64,000 nucleotides of DNA from Calvatia gigantea (Eukaryota > Basidiomycota > Agaricomycetes > Agaricales > Lycoperdaceae). Below, piece by piece: positions 1-12,185 of the stretch. The translations under genes and the position numbers were made by a program. Each line of letters begins with the position of its first letter. Position 1 is the stretch's first letter. Location of the stretch: NCBI GenBank assembly GCA_025093985.1, contig JACAAK010000011.1, positions 1,364,001 through 1,428,000 of the forward strand, given 5' to 3'. The notes beneath the pieces are model-generated. The model searched no databases. It saw only the letters and a list, made by a program, of their open reading frames with translations, and was not told the DNA's origin.

Positions 1-65
1 TATAGCGCCGTTCGTAGAAAATCGAGCTACCCAATTCTTTCCTCTGTGGACTGGATACACCGAAA

Positions 66-260
66 AGTTGAGTAGATTGAACGGAGGTAGCGGCACACTC
101 TACTATCTCCGTCCGTGGCAGGCAGCCAAGCATGGCTTTTTACACCATCGGGCGGCGTTAATTCTTCAAGCTTTTGGGCGAACAGAATCAGACACACAAA
201 ATCCGGGTAAATAAGATGTGGAAAGGGGTGCTTGCGGAAAACGATAAAAGTTTCACAGTT
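66..260. repeat. left-edge copy of the duplicated intergenic segment
   Basis: This stretch resembles 3896-4010, which lies just after the IleRS stub of the first unit. Shared landmarks in the same order are a TTGAACRGAGGTAG block (75 and 3898), a GGCGGCRTTRATTCTTC block and a GAACAGAAYMRGA block. It marks the start of the first tandem unit and suggests the unit boundary lies at or just left of this point. No protein is supported here. Confidence 0.5.
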
Positions 261-263
261 CAC

Positions 264-895
264 GGCCCCTCTTTATTGCTGGTGGTTCTGAGGAGCTGAG
301 TCTCAGGCAAGCGCAACGGGTCGATTTTCTGTTTACTTTGACAAGCCGCTGAGTCGCCAGTCAAGTGTACATAATTTATTTTCTCGCTTTCTTTCTCCTC
401 AAATACGGACACACCAACATAACTGCGCTATAGTCATATTGATCCCCCCGCATTCATCATATCTCTACCAGACCTCTTCACAACATCACTCAGGACTTTA
501 ATCCTCACGTAGACTTAGCTAGCCTAGGCTACGTCCACCGCGTCTTAGCAGTAGGTTTAGAGTTCATCATCATCATCATCATCGCCAGTCACGTGTCGTA
601 CATGTCATGGCCGGAGCAAAAACCGAGACCAAAAGGACCTCCCGGCTAAAAACAACTGGCAGCACCACTCAAGTGGAGAAGTGTACGAGCAAGGCGCCTG
701 GTCATTCTGATAATCCTCCGTTAATTTGTACTCGTATACGACTTGTCGGACTTACTGGTGCCGATCCATCTCCAAGGAATCTCCAAGTACGTAACGGAAC
801 GGTCCGAGGAACCCACATCTGCGCCGCTTCCTGAACCCGAGGTCTGTATTCGTTGTTCCTTCAAACATTTCCCTTACTCTGAACACACACCTGTC
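264..895. other. intergenic region upstream of phosphatase A
   Basis: No coding region is supported. The stretch contains a CT-rich tract and a (CAT)n microsatellite at about 566-584, and an SHG-like CACGTG at about 590. It may hold the promoter of the phosphatase gene that starts at 896. Confidence 0.4.
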
Positions 896-3135
896 ATGCG
901 CAGTGCTCACTCTCAATCACAACAGTTTCGGACTCTCTTATCTCTTACGCCCCTCCTTCCTTTCATCGTCCTGATAGACGTCGTCGGTGCTAGCCCATTT
1001 GCGACAACATCATACCAAACTATCCCCACTCCACTGTGTAGCGCAGACGCTGTTGTGGCTCCTGACATGGGACTTTCCTCTAGGATAAATAAGCATGGTG
1101 AACCTGGACCGTATGAGTATCGCCATCCACAGGTACCCCTTGACGTTGAGGAGTATCCCGTAGCTCCAGCCGGCTTGGAGCTTGCACAAGTACATGTCTT
1201 CGTTCGACATGGTGCGCTTCTTTTCTTCCTCAACCTCCTGAGTCACAATATTGACGCTTGATTTGTACGGACAAGGTGAACGGACACCGGTAGGTGTACG
1301 ACTAGCCGACGCACCAGCGAATATCCCAGCACACTGGAACATGTGCAAGACCGCGAAGAGGTTTAAGGCTGCCGTGGCTGAGGTGACGGATATGCCAAGG
1401 ACGGAGAAGGGGTGGCATGCATCGTTAGAGACACGTAGATTGGTAGAACGGAGGGATGGAACAGTTGAAGAGGGTGAATGGTAAGTTCAGATTTTTGTCC
1501 CGGTTGTTGACTCGCACCCTAACCCGGAGAAGCCTACTCGGGGAATTGACAGACAAGGGTCGGCAGGCAAGTCTTGTCTTTTGTCACAACTCTTGGGGTG
1601 CCCATTTCTGACCCGTATCTTATTAGTCGACATATAATTATGGTTTAGCGCTGCGTAAACTTTATTCGGACAAGTCAGTAGTTTTCATTTCCGAAAGACC
1701 TGGGATTCGGAGCTGATCTTGTGTATGTCAGATTAGAGTTTGTTCCTGACATCCTCGAGAACGCCCGCCATGTGTATTTCCGGAGCACAAACATGGCACG
1801 GACAATGGAATCATTACAGCAGATTATGCACGGGTTATACCCAAACGAGAAGTGTGCTGACGATGCGTATCCTCCGCTATTGGTTAGGTATGTCCTTCCT
1901 AGTCAATTCCGTCACCCCCATGTTTGACCACGTCTATGCAGAAACGCCAAGGATGAGAGTTTGGTTGGGAACGCGTTCGCCTGCAAACGCCTAGAAACCC
2001 TGCTCGTCAACTTTGCAAAAGGTTGGCCGTCTCGAATCTACTCAGGCTCCTCGTATTTTTTTGACATGTGTCTATTCAAGCCGCTGCCGAGGCGTATAAT
2101 CCTATGCTAGAATCCCTTGATAAAAAGCTTTCGAAGTACATCAATGGTGAGCCCGTGCGGCTGGATGGTAAACCAAGGGCTTCTGGTATCTTGGACACGG
2201 TATAAACCACAACCTTGCGTAAGATAATGGAATTGTTGACAAGTTGCCAGATTTTTGCTGCCAGGGCCCACGGAATCGAAGTTCCTTCTGAATTTGAAGA
2301 CAAGCATATCATGGGTCTTATTGTAAGCTCGGTGCACGCGTTCAGTACGACATTTATTGACTTGTGTAGGAACAAGCTGTTGTTCAAGAATGGTTCGCAG
2401 GTACATATCTCCTTTTTCAATTTTCCATCATATCATGAGTGCTCATGTAGTTGTTACTTGGCTGCAGGGTGTAAGGTCTTCGATACTCACTCTCAAATCA
2501 CTCGAATCCCTATCTGACCTTCGTATTCAGACAAGACAGAAGAAGTCCGACGACTAGCGATGGGTAGACTCCTGGAAGATCTCACAAACAAGATGCAAAG
2601 CAAAATCGAGAGGGGTCATAAAGACCCTTTGAAGCTTCTTGTCCATGCTACCCACGATACCGGTATTGCGGGGTTATGTTCTACCCTGGACGTGTTCGAC
2701 GAAAAGTACGTCCAACCCGGCACTACGTTTAAACCGAGCGACTGATGTATTAAATTGGTGCTCGTAAGGTGGCCCCCGTTTGCGGCTTCGGTAACCTTTG
2801 AGCTGTTCAAACAGTATGCGAAACCTGGGAGTCAGAAACAAGGCCAAGCCCAAAGCATTCTAGCCAAGTTAGGTTCCGCGACACCCTCGGTGGAGTACTG
2901 TAAGTCTTTACATTCTTTCATGGATCTTTTATACAGATTTACTTTTGCCCCTGTGAACAACGAAACAGATGTGCGGATGCGATACCAGAACAAAAATATG
3001 GTTCTACCGCTGTGCGCGGAGAAGGGTAAGCATTTGGATGGCGCACCCGAATTTTGCACATTCAAGGCTTTCCGGGATCGGGTGCGGGAGTTGATCCCGA
3101 AGGATTGGGACGCGGAGTGCGCGCCGAGATCATGA
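896..3135 (+). CDS. secreted histidine acid phosphatase (branch 2 histidine phosphatase superfamily), copy A
   Basis: Predicted extracellular or secretory-pathway phosphomonoesterase. The first exon starts MRSAHSQ and has a hydrophobic segment (TLLSLTPLLPFIVLIDVVGAS) that looks like a signal peptide or anchor. The catalytic RHGERTPVG motif is formed across intron 1212-1275. A GC-AG intron follows (1567-1626). Later exons give YFRSTN, MHGLYPNEKC, FAARAHGIEVPSEFED and the second catalytic motif THDTGIAGL near 2650, ending KDWDAECAPRS at the stop. This order matches eukaryotic lysophosphatidic/multiple-inositol-type acid phosphatases of fungi. The join between KLYSDK and GFG near 1672-1715 is not clean: the possible intron is only about 24 nt, and there are about 18 nt extra relative to copy B. 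So copy A could also be damaged, but both catalytic motifs are intact. Confidence 0.7.
1567..1626 (+). other. GC-AG intron in phosphatase copy A
   Basis: Splicing from GCAAGT at 1567 to TTAG at 1626 joins GRQ to STYNYGLALRKLY in frame. No GT donor near the site does this. Copy B has the same GCAAGT donor at 5025. Confidence 0.6.
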
Positions 3136-3589
3136 TGATTATATCCAGTTCCCCATCGTTTTCTTGTTTCCCTGGGTGGAAAGCTATGCACATACCTTAA
3201 AGGATGTAGGCTAAATAGTCAGTGCTCGTATATTTGCCTGTGGGCTTTTGGGGTCATGTTTTACGCGGATTATTTGTCGAGATGAGCAAGGATGTCGGAG
3301 GTTTCATGGTTGGTGCTGATGTGTTGCGGACACCGGTTCAAATTCTAAGTACCACCCAGCTCTTGGGAAGGTGAGAGGTAGCAGATTGTCGTTGAGCCCT
3401 CGATCTAAGATACAATTCTGAAATACCAAAATGGTATCTGATCCGGATGGAGGGAATAAGTAGCAGTATTAAGGCCGAAGGAGTACACAAAACAATCAAG
3501 TGGCGATGCGATGAGGTTTAAATTTGGTTAGCAGATTTGAAAGTTCTGTCACCCTTGCATCTCCGTTCCTGTCATTGATCCGGTGATAC
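3136..3589. other. intergenic between phosphatase A and the IleRS stub
   Basis: No gene is supported. The region is similar to 6568-7140 in unit B, for example the blocks ACTAAATAGTCAGTACTCGT and GATTGTCRTTSAGCCCT. It therefore belongs to the duplicated unit. Confidence 0.5.
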
Positions 3590-3893
3590 ATGTCGTCACG
3601 AATCAAACTTGGATTTCACGAACGCACTCAGGCTCCGCCGCCACTGGGGAGGACTGATGATAATCCGGAGAACATGCCTACTCTCACCCTTTGCAAAGAC
3701 GAGATATCGGCCTCTACATGCTCAAAGATATTACCCCATTGCCCTCATCAGGTGTTGATACCAGCCTTTTCAAAAACTTTACATTTACCCAAGACTGCCT
3801 TTCCGTCATGGGCCACTCTGGTCTAAGAGTAAGGAACCATTTAGGAAGTGAATAATGGAGGAGTCATATCGTTGGCAGGTATGCCTTGAGACA
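3590..3893 (+). pseudogene. decayed 5' end of mitochondrial IleRS (duplicate stub)
   Basis: The reading frame gives FSKTLHLPKTAFPSWA, matching [16 protein letters not shown] of the full gene at 7330-7380. Next, the full gene reads [20 protein letters not shown]. Here an extra G before TCTAAGAG breaks the frame, and the following segment contains a TGA where the full gene has an Arg codon (RKRTT). The copy stops just inside intron 1, so it lacks every catalytic part. It is the truncated 3' end of duplication unit A. Confidence 0.8.
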
Positions 3894-4351
3894 CGTAATT
3901 GAACAGAGGTAGAGGTCCAGTGGCGGCATTGATTCTTCTAGCTTCCGGAGGAACAGAACAGGATCTCACAAAAATTCTCGGACGGGATATGACCCAGAGT
4001 GACGGAGGGTGACTTGATTCTATTATTACTCTCTTCAACTACTTCATGATTTGGTTAGAAGATGCGCCACAGTAAATGGAATGTGTACTAGACAATGGCA
4101 TACGAATTTGGTAATTTACAAGAAAGTGTTGTGCAAGATACAAATGTTCATCCGGACTGGGGGCTCATCCAAACCTAAGGGCAACCCATAGTACGACTTG
4201 CCGGACCTGCTAGTGCCGGTGTTCCGCAAAGGAATCTCCAAGCACGTAACAGACCGTTCTGAAAAAGTCATAAATCCCATCACTTCCTGGATCTGAGGTC
4301 TGTATTCGTTGTTCCTTCGACAGCTTCCCTCACACTGAACACAAACCCGTC

Positions 4352-6567
4352 ATGGACAATGCTCACTCTCAACCGCAACGTTTCGGACTCTCTTATCTCT
4401 TACGCTCCTCCTTCCTTTCGTCGTCCCGATACGCGTCGTCGCTGCTGGTCCGTTTGCAGCGACACCATACCAAACTACCCCCAACCCATTATGTAGCGCA
4501 GACACTGTTGTGGCTCCTTATAAGGGTCTTTCTTCTGGGATAAGTAATTCTCAAGGAGAGGTTCATGGTGAACCCGGACAGTATGAGTATCACCCACAAT
4601 CACCTCTTGACGTTGAGGAGTATCCCGTAGCTCTAGCTGGCCTGGAGCTCAAACAAGTACATGCCTTCGTTTGACGTGGTGTGCTTCTTTCCTTCCTAAG
4701 CATCCTGAGCTACCATATTAACACTTTATTTCTACGGATAAGGTGAACGTACACCTACCAGTGTACAATTAGCCAACGCGGCAGCAAATATCCCAGCGCA
4801 TTGGAACATGTGCAAGAGATTTAGGGCCGCCGCGGCTGAGGCAAAGGATATACCAAAGACAGTTAAGGAGTGGTACACATCGTTAGAGACGCGTAGATTG
4901 GTAGAACAAAGGAATGGAACTGTTGTAGAGGATGAATGGTAAGTTCAAATTCCTGTCCCGCTTGCTGATTCGCAACCTGACTGGAAGAAGTCTACTCAGG
5001 GAGTTGACCGACAAGGGCCGGCAGGCAAGTCTTGCCTTTCATCTCAACTCTTAAGATGCTTCTCACCTTATCTGTATCTGATCAGTCAACATATAACTTT
5101 CGTTTGGCGCTGCGTGAACTTTATTTGGGCAATTCAGTCCATGAACCTAATTTCGGAATGTCCCACGGGATTCGGAGTCGATGAGTTTATTCCGGACGTC
5201 CTCGAGAACGTCCGCAATGTGTACTTCCGGAGCACAAACGTCGAACGGACAATGGAATCATTGCAATACGTTATGCACGGGTTATATCCGAACGAGGAAT
5301 GCGCCGGCGATGCGTATCCTTCGCTGTTGGTTAGGTATGTCTCTCCTGTTCAGTTCCGTCATCTTCATATCGAACCACGTCCGCGGAAACGCCAATGACG
5401 AGAGTCTGCCCGGAAACCCGTCCGCCTGTAAACGCCTGAATACCCTGCTCACCAGCCTTGCGAAAGGTCAGCCGTTTCGAATCTGCTCCATATTTTTTTG
5501 ATATGCGTCCATTTAAGACGCTGCTGTGACATATAACCCTAAGCTGCAACCCCTTGATGAAAAGCTTTCGAAGTACATCGACGGTGCACCTGTGCGGCTG
5601 GATGGTAGACCAAAGGCTTTTGATATCATGGACACGGTAAAAACTACAGCTTTCGCGCAAGTTACTGAAGTTGCTGAGAAGTTGCCAGATATTTGCTGCC
5701 AGGGCCCACGGAATCAAGGTTCCTTCTGAATTTGAAGATGAGCATGTCATGGATCTCATTGTAAGCTTAAAACACATTTTTCAGTCCAGCATTCATTGAC
5801 ATATGTAGGAACAAGCCGTGGTGTATGAACGGTTTGCAGGTGTCAGATTTGGTATCACATGGTGAGAGCCCATGTAGTTGTTACTTGGCTATAGGGTGTA
5901 AGTTCTTCAATGCTCTCTATCAATTGACCGACCCCATCTCTATCATTCATGTTCAGACAAGACAAAGGAGGTTTGGCGATTAGCTATAGGCGAACTCCTC
6001 GGAGATCTTACAAACAAGACGCAACAAAAAGTCGACAAGGGCAATAAAGACCCCTTAAAGTTCCTTTGTGCATGCCATCCACGATACGCTTATTGGGGAA
6101 TTGTGTTCCACTTTGGACGTATTTGACGAGAAGTACTTCCGGCGACGGGACCATGTTCGAATCGGGCGACTAATGTGTTAATTTGGTATTTGCAAGGTGG
6201 CCCGCGTTTACGGCTTCAGTCACCTTTGAGCTGTTCAAGCAGGATACGAAACCTGAGAGTCAGCAACAAGGCCAAGTCCAGAGAATTCTAGCCAAGTTAA
6301 CCACCGATACACCCTCGGTGGAGTATTGTCAGTTCTCTTCCGCGGATCTTTTGTACGGACTTCACTTACTTCGTTTTGTTCCACTCAAAACGAACAGATG
6401 TGCGGATGTGGTACCAGAACGAAAATAAAGCCTTGCCACTGTGCGCGGAGAAGGGTAAGCATTTGGATGGCGCACCCGAATTTTGTACGTTCAAAGCTTT
6501 CCGGGATTGGGCGCTAGAGTTGATCCCGAAGGATTGGGATGCGGGGTGTGCGTGTCTGAGATTATGA
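4352..6567 (+). pseudogene. histidine acid phosphatase, copy B (inactivated)
   Basis: It is collinear with copy A through the final exon (KGKHLDGAPEFCTFKAF...KDWDAGC). Several lesions are visible. One base is missing near 4378 relative to copy A, shifting the signal-peptide exon out of frame. At 4672-4674 the catalytic Arg codon of RHG is TGA, and the next codon is CGT (Arg) in place of CAT (His). Around 6070-6085 the region equal to LLVHATHD of copy A is out of frame. The donor near 5131 that is GTCAGT in copy A is TTCAGT here. It is a non-functional paralogue. Transcription cannot be judged from the sequence. Confidence 0.85.
5025..5085 (+). other. GC-AG intron retained in phosphatase copy B
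   Basis: GCAAGT donor at 5025 and ATCAG acceptor at 5085. It is in the same codon position as intron 1567-1626 of copy A, so the GC donor predates the duplication. Confidence 0.55.
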
Positions 6568-7230
6568 TTATATTCAGCCGCCCTTTGGTTCCTGGTTGTT
6601 CGGATATAGGTCATCTACCTACAAGGACGTAGACTAAATAGTCAGTACTCGTATATCTGCTTGTGAGCTTGTCAGGCTCGTGGATTTACCTGGATTATTG
6701 TCGGGACTTGAGACGAGCCGGAATATTCAGGGTTACGCGAATAGCCTTAACTGATATGTTACAGCCACCCGCATTGAGGCAAGTTCAAGGACCAACGTTG
6801 AGCCCTTCAAGAGATATGGGCGGTGGAGTTCTCGGGCGTTAGGCCTCAGGATTGTCATTCAGCCCTAAGAAGATACTGTCTTGAAAAACCCGGAACCTTT
6901 CGTATAGCTCTGACGTTTGGAATACCTGGGAGTTTTATGATACATAATCAGCAGATGGAGGAAATAATCAGCAAATTCATAAGGGGTTCACAAAACATCC
7001 AAGTGACAATGTGGTGGGGAGGAAGTTAGTTGGCAGATTTGAAAGTCCCGTTGCTCGTTGCTTAATGCATCTGCACGGATCTGTGCTCTCAGCCGCTGTC
7101 AATTGTCATTGATCCGGGATCATCATCCGGTAACGCTGTCGTCACGAGTCACGTGGTCTCCCGCTTTGACGAAAGGTTTGGGATTTTCCGCGGCACACAT
7201 AAGCTCCTGTTGTCGTTGGGGGGAGGACCG

Positions 7231-10200
7231 ATGATAATTCGGGGAACCTGTCTTCTCTCACCCCTTGCGAGAACGGGATGTCGGCCTCTGCATGCCCATA
7301 GGCTCTACTCATCGGATGTTGATACCAAGTCTTTCTCAAAAACTCTGCGTTTACCCAAGACTGCCTTTCCGTTATGGGCCGCTCCGTCTAAGAGTGAGGA
7401 GCCATTTAGGAAGCGAACGACGGAGGAGTTATATCGTTGGCAGGTATGCCTTGAGACATTTGTCCGAATTTTGGTGCTGAACTTAGCTTTAGTGGAATCA
7501 TAAAAAGGGACCTCTATTCGTATTGCATGACGGGCCACCCTATGCCAACGGCGATTTGCACATGGGTATGCATGGGTTTGAGTGGATTGGGTGTATACTG
7601 ATGTTGTTACAGGACATGCTCTTAACAAAATTCTGAAAGATATCATAATTCGTTCACAATTAATGCTTGGAAAGAGAGTCAAGTGAGAACTCATGACCGC
7701 TAACAGGTGCTTTCTACTCATCCCTCTCAGTTATATACCAGGATGGGACTGCCATGGGTTGCCGATAGAGAATAAGGCACTTCAAGAACTTGGCGTACGT
7801 TTGTCAGTTATCCGTATGAGTCTCGGCGTTTCCTAACCTGAGCCTTCGAAGAAAGACTCTCGCTCCATCGACGCTGCCACAATTCGGCAAGCAGCAAATG
7901 CGACCGCTCTTCGGGAGATAGCCTCACAGCGAGAGCAATTCTGGTCCCTTGGTGTTATGGCCGATTGGAACTCGAAGGACGCGACCTACAGGACCTTGGG
8001 TCAGTACTGTTCCCCAGCTTGAAATGAGCAACGTTTTCAGATTGTCCTAGATCACAAATATGAAATGCGACAGCTTCGCATCTTTCAGAAAATGGTCGAG
8101 AAAGGTTGTGTCCCATCCTCTCCCTTTACCCTTTCATGAATTCGAACATCATCTTCCGCAGGCTTAATCTACTGTCACTACCGTCCAGTCCACTTCTCTC
8201 CTTCCTCCCGTTCCGCACTCGCCGAGGCAGAGCTTGTCTACAAGGACGACCATGTCTCGCACTCCGTTTTTGTCATGTTCGACTTGGATCCCGCAGCGGC
8301 AGCTCTCAATGAAACTCTCCAACCACTCTTAGCTCAGGACGAACCAGTCAAATTGCTGGTATGGACGACCACATCGTGGACATTGACCGCCAATATGGGT
8401 ATTGCGGTCAATCCGGAACTCGAATATGTGGCTGTTCGTGCTACATTAGAGTCTCTGGGAAGTAATGGGCTCGTCATTGTTGCGAAGGAACGGCTCGGGG
8501 AGCTGGTCGAGGTTCTAGGGGAAGTAGAAATCGTTTCTGAATTTGCTGGTTCGTCCAACATCTGTTATGATACGCGTGTACTGATTGGAACTGCAGGTTC
8601 CGCCCTTGTTGATGCGAAATACATTCCGATATTCTCTTCGCTTACTCCGCAGGATAGTATGAAGATCATTCCTGCCTCTCATGTGACATCGGAATCTGGA
8701 ACTGGCCTTGTACACTGTGCACCTGCGCACGGCGCAGAGGATTACCACTGCTTTCCGTGCTCTGGACCTCCTGTCCAATCCCAGCAGTATGGTTTGCCAC
8801 GTAGATGGAGAGGGAAAATTCAGTAGCGGTGTCATAGATGTTCTCGGATTCAATATTGCTAAAGAAGTCCAGGGTAAAGAGGTCCTCGGAGATGGTTCAA
8901 AAGCTGTCGTTGATGTTCTGAAACAATTGGATCGCTTGGTCAAGATCAAGAGGATCAAGCACCGGTACCCCTACGATTGGAAAACAGACAAGCCTATTAT
9001 TGTCACGTGTGTAGCACTTCGTATTTGTCCTGGGCCATACTGACGGTTGTACCAGCGCGACATCTCAGTGGTTTGCCAACCTCGACGAGATCAAGGATGG
9101 TGCTTTACAGGCTCTACAAGATGTCTCTTTCTACCCACCGCAATGTATGCTTAGACGCTCCTTTTTCTATGCTTCTGTATTGACCATCCTTGACAATAGC
9201 TCGCAACCGTTTAGAAGCGTTTATCCACTCTCGTTCTGAATGGTGCATCTCCCGGCAACGTGTTTGGGGTGTTCCCATACCCTCTCTGCACCATATACCC
9301 ACGGACAGCGCATACCTGGATAGCACAACTATCAAACACATTCTCTCCGTACTGGAAGAAAAGGGCGTTATGCACTGGTGGACCGGACCCGTAGATGACT
9401 TCCTTCCCCCATCACTACTCGCTTCTACCGACGCCCCTAGTGGTGTTGAGCTCGACAAAATATGGAGGAAGGGTACGGATACGATGGACGTCTGGTTCGA
9501 TTCTGGGACTTCTTGGTCTATGCTTCGTGAGATCGACACAGGGGTGCGAGAATTTCTCGCAGACGTATGTTTGGAGGGCTCAGACCAACACCGGGGTTGG
9601 TTCCAATCTCAACTCCTAACTAAGGTTGGAACTCAAGCCCCGAACGAAGAACCACGGAGTCCATATCGCGATCTATTGACCCACGGTATGGTCCTCGATG
9701 AAAAGGGGAAAAAGATGAGCAAGTCGTTGGGTAATATCATTAGTCCTATGACAATTATCCATGGTGGCAAGGACAAGAAGAAAGATCCGGTGTATGGTGC
9801 TGATGTGTTGAGGTTGTGGGCTGCCACGGTGGAGTATTGGAGGGATATGGCTATTGGGCCTAAAGTCTTGAGCCAGGCTACGGAGAGTATGAGGAAGATC
9901 AGGAATTCAACGAGGTTCATGCTCGGGAATTTAGATGACGGAAGAGCCCTGATAGGTCTTGAGAGGGTGCCGCGAAACGAGTTAGGTTTGGTGAGACCCT
10001 AGCTTCATTTCTACTGTAGACGCCAACTCACACACGCGGTAGGCGGAGCAATACGTGATGCACGAGTTGTACACTCTGCAGCAGACGGCGTTAGAAGGTT
10101 ACGCAACGTATAACTTCCCCAAAGGTGTGTATCTTCACTGGCCCCTTTTCCCTTTTAACATATCACTTTCTCTGCAGTTATGAGCGCCTTAGGCCACTTT

Positions 10201-11180
10201 GCCAACATAACACTCTCCTCACTTTACTTTGACATAACGAAAGACTGTCTATACGCCAACTCTAATACGAGCGCCAAGCGGCGGGGTGTCATTACTGTAC
10301 TCGAACAGGTGCGTCTCTTCCCCCCTCAACGAACGTTATTGAGTACAGTCTAGGTCCTGGACACCATGACGGCGATATATGCGCCGATCCTGCCACACCT
10401 CGCGGAAGAAGTCCACGCGGTACGATATCCTGAATCGAAAGACTCGTTCTTTGCAAGAGAGTGGAAACCCTTGGTAAGCCATCCCGTTGGCCCACCTATC
10501 ACCGCCAACTGATCTCCTGGCGGATGGTATGTTATAGGGCAAAGAATGGGAAGACAACGTGGCATACAACGAGATGAAAGAACTACTCAAAATTCGTACT
10601 GTTGTTCTATCCTCGCTTGAAAAAGTTCGTGGGGACAAGTATGCATATCTTTAGCCCTCTTCCTTTGCCGATGGTTAACACTGAACGCAATGCAGGAGGA
10701 TAAAGAGCTCACTGGAAGCGGAAGTCGACATTCTTCTTCCAGACTCAATTACCTCAGTAGATGGCCCAGCCCACCCAGTTGTTGAATTATTACAGCGGGA
10801 AGGTCCGTCAAACACCATCGGCAGAAGCGCTTTCCACGCTAACCCTATGCACAACAGAGTCATTCCTCAAAACCTTATTCATCACCTCTGATGCACAACT
10901 ATTTGACGAAGGCTCTCTTAGCACAAGCACGCCAGAGTGGATTTACATGGATACCATATCCGTCCCCGGTACGCGCAATCTCTGGACCTGTTGCAACCTT
11001 ACATCGGGACACTTACCACACTATGCGGACGTAGGCTCAGAAGCAGGTGATATTGCAATTCGCATTCGACCCGCCACCAAGACCAAATGTCCCAGATGTT
11101 GGACATTTACGAAGGAGGGAGATAATCTATTGTGTGGAAGGTGTAACGAGGTTATCTACACCGAACCCAGCCGAAGTTAG
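7231..11180 (+). CDS. ISM1: mitochondrial isoleucyl-tRNA synthetase
   Basis: Charges mitochondrial tRNA-Ile. The start chosen, ATG 7231, gives an Arg/Leu/Ser-rich leader ([16 protein letters not shown]...) typical of a matrix presequence. About 15 exons follow. They show LRLPKTAFP and ELYRWQ, the class I signature [12 protein letters not shown] (HIGH motif split by an intron near 7567), [31 protein letters not shown] of the editing domain, [16 protein letters not shown] and KMSKSLGN near 9710. The anticodon-binding exons follow, then a C-terminal Cys cluster CPRCW...CGRC near 11090-11145 that would bind zinc. One base is surplus at 8749: frame 1 ends at GAEDYH and the protein resumes as [23 protein letters not shown] in the next frame. 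Apart from that every exon joins cleanly, so this is either a sequence error or a recent null mutation. Confidence 0.9.
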
Positions 11181-12185
11181 AACCCATTCCATAGCTTATT
11201 GTTTACTTAACATAGATGCATCCCAAGTATATGTCTGGACACAATTTTCCTCTAGAAAAGAAACACTAGTCCTGCTGTCTCTGGCTGATCCATGTGCTTT
11301 TCCTGGGTTTAAAATCCAAACAGTCCACCTCCAGTAAATCTCTACACTGGTTATGTTAGAAGAACAATAAAACATAACAAAAAAGATGAAATGGACAATA
11401 AGTGTTCTGTGGATTGACCACAATGATATCTGGGTGTTCCAACATATAAGGGAAGCTGAGATTATTCTGAAGAAACTGAGGTTACACTGTCAAATACCCC
11501 CAGTTTTGATAGGAAGACCATTACAAGGAAGTGAAAGTAGTGAACCTGGGATATGAGGTATAGCTCATGTGGTTCATGGTCAGTGTTGGGTTGTAACTTG
11601 TGGTTCGGGAGTTTTGGTATTGGGCAAGCACTACATTCACATCATAGTTATTTCACTCACACCAGCACCTATGGTGTGTTGACTGATCTACTCATATCTC
11701 TTCCTATATCCATTATCCACTCAAACCGAAAAGACATGTCCGCATGTGAAATAATTAGCAGGGGTATGGAAAACAATAGTACCGATCTGTGTAGTCGTCA
11801 TCCTCTCCAAGGTTATGGCAAATGAATGCCGTTCCTCTTCTCAGGTGTACTCCCACAGACTATAGCATTCTCCTGAGGGTGATGCCGCTGATGTAGCCGT
11901 AGTTCAGCTGCAAGATCTTGTAAGGCGTGGGGAGAACCCAAATTCTAGAAGGTGCGGCCATTTAGCAACAGCGGTTTTCACTGCGCAGCAAGGAGGTTGG
12001 TTTCCTACCGGTGTTATTGAACGCCTTGGGTACTCGGTACAAAAAATACTGGATGGGCTTGGTTCCTCTATGATCCAGGTGATCCAAGTTAAGGTCCCCC
12101 AAAGGGATCTCTTTAAACAGACCTCCATCTTCCAGTTCTTCTGGGAACCTCTATCAGTGACGGTCAGCAATCCAGAAGCCTTTGC
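11181..12185. other. about 1 kb without a supported gene
   Basis: Only short unrelated open frames occur on either strand and none resembles a family I know. The DNA is AT-richer than the flanking genes and may be decayed mobile-element DNA, but no terminal repeats or domains are visible. Confidence 0.4.

Larger units (their letters stand above)
75..3893. repeat. tandem segmental duplication I, unit A
   Basis: Unit A holds an upstream region, the histidine phosphatase copy A and a decayed 5' end of the mitochondrial IleRS gene. It matches unit B (3898-7465) in order and orientation. The offset between copies is about 3455 near 743/4198, about 3550 near 3590/7140 and 3564 at the end of IleRS exon 1, so indels have accumulated. 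Homology breaks right after the shared CAGGTATGCCTTGAGACA, that is, just inside the first IleRS intron. Confidence 0.8.
3898..7465. repeat. tandem segmental duplication I, unit B
   Basis: This is the second unit, homologous to 75-3893. It runs into the intact remainder of the IleRS gene, so it is the unit that carries the complete synthetase. The two units differ by many substitutions and indels, which suggests the duplication is not recent. Confidence 0.8.

Noticed and set aside
566..584. CAT repeat as CRISPR-like or regulatory array
   Set aside because: Simple microsatellite only.
11200..12170. Possible decayed retroelement
   Set aside because: No reverse transcriptase, integrase or terminal repeat can be seen.
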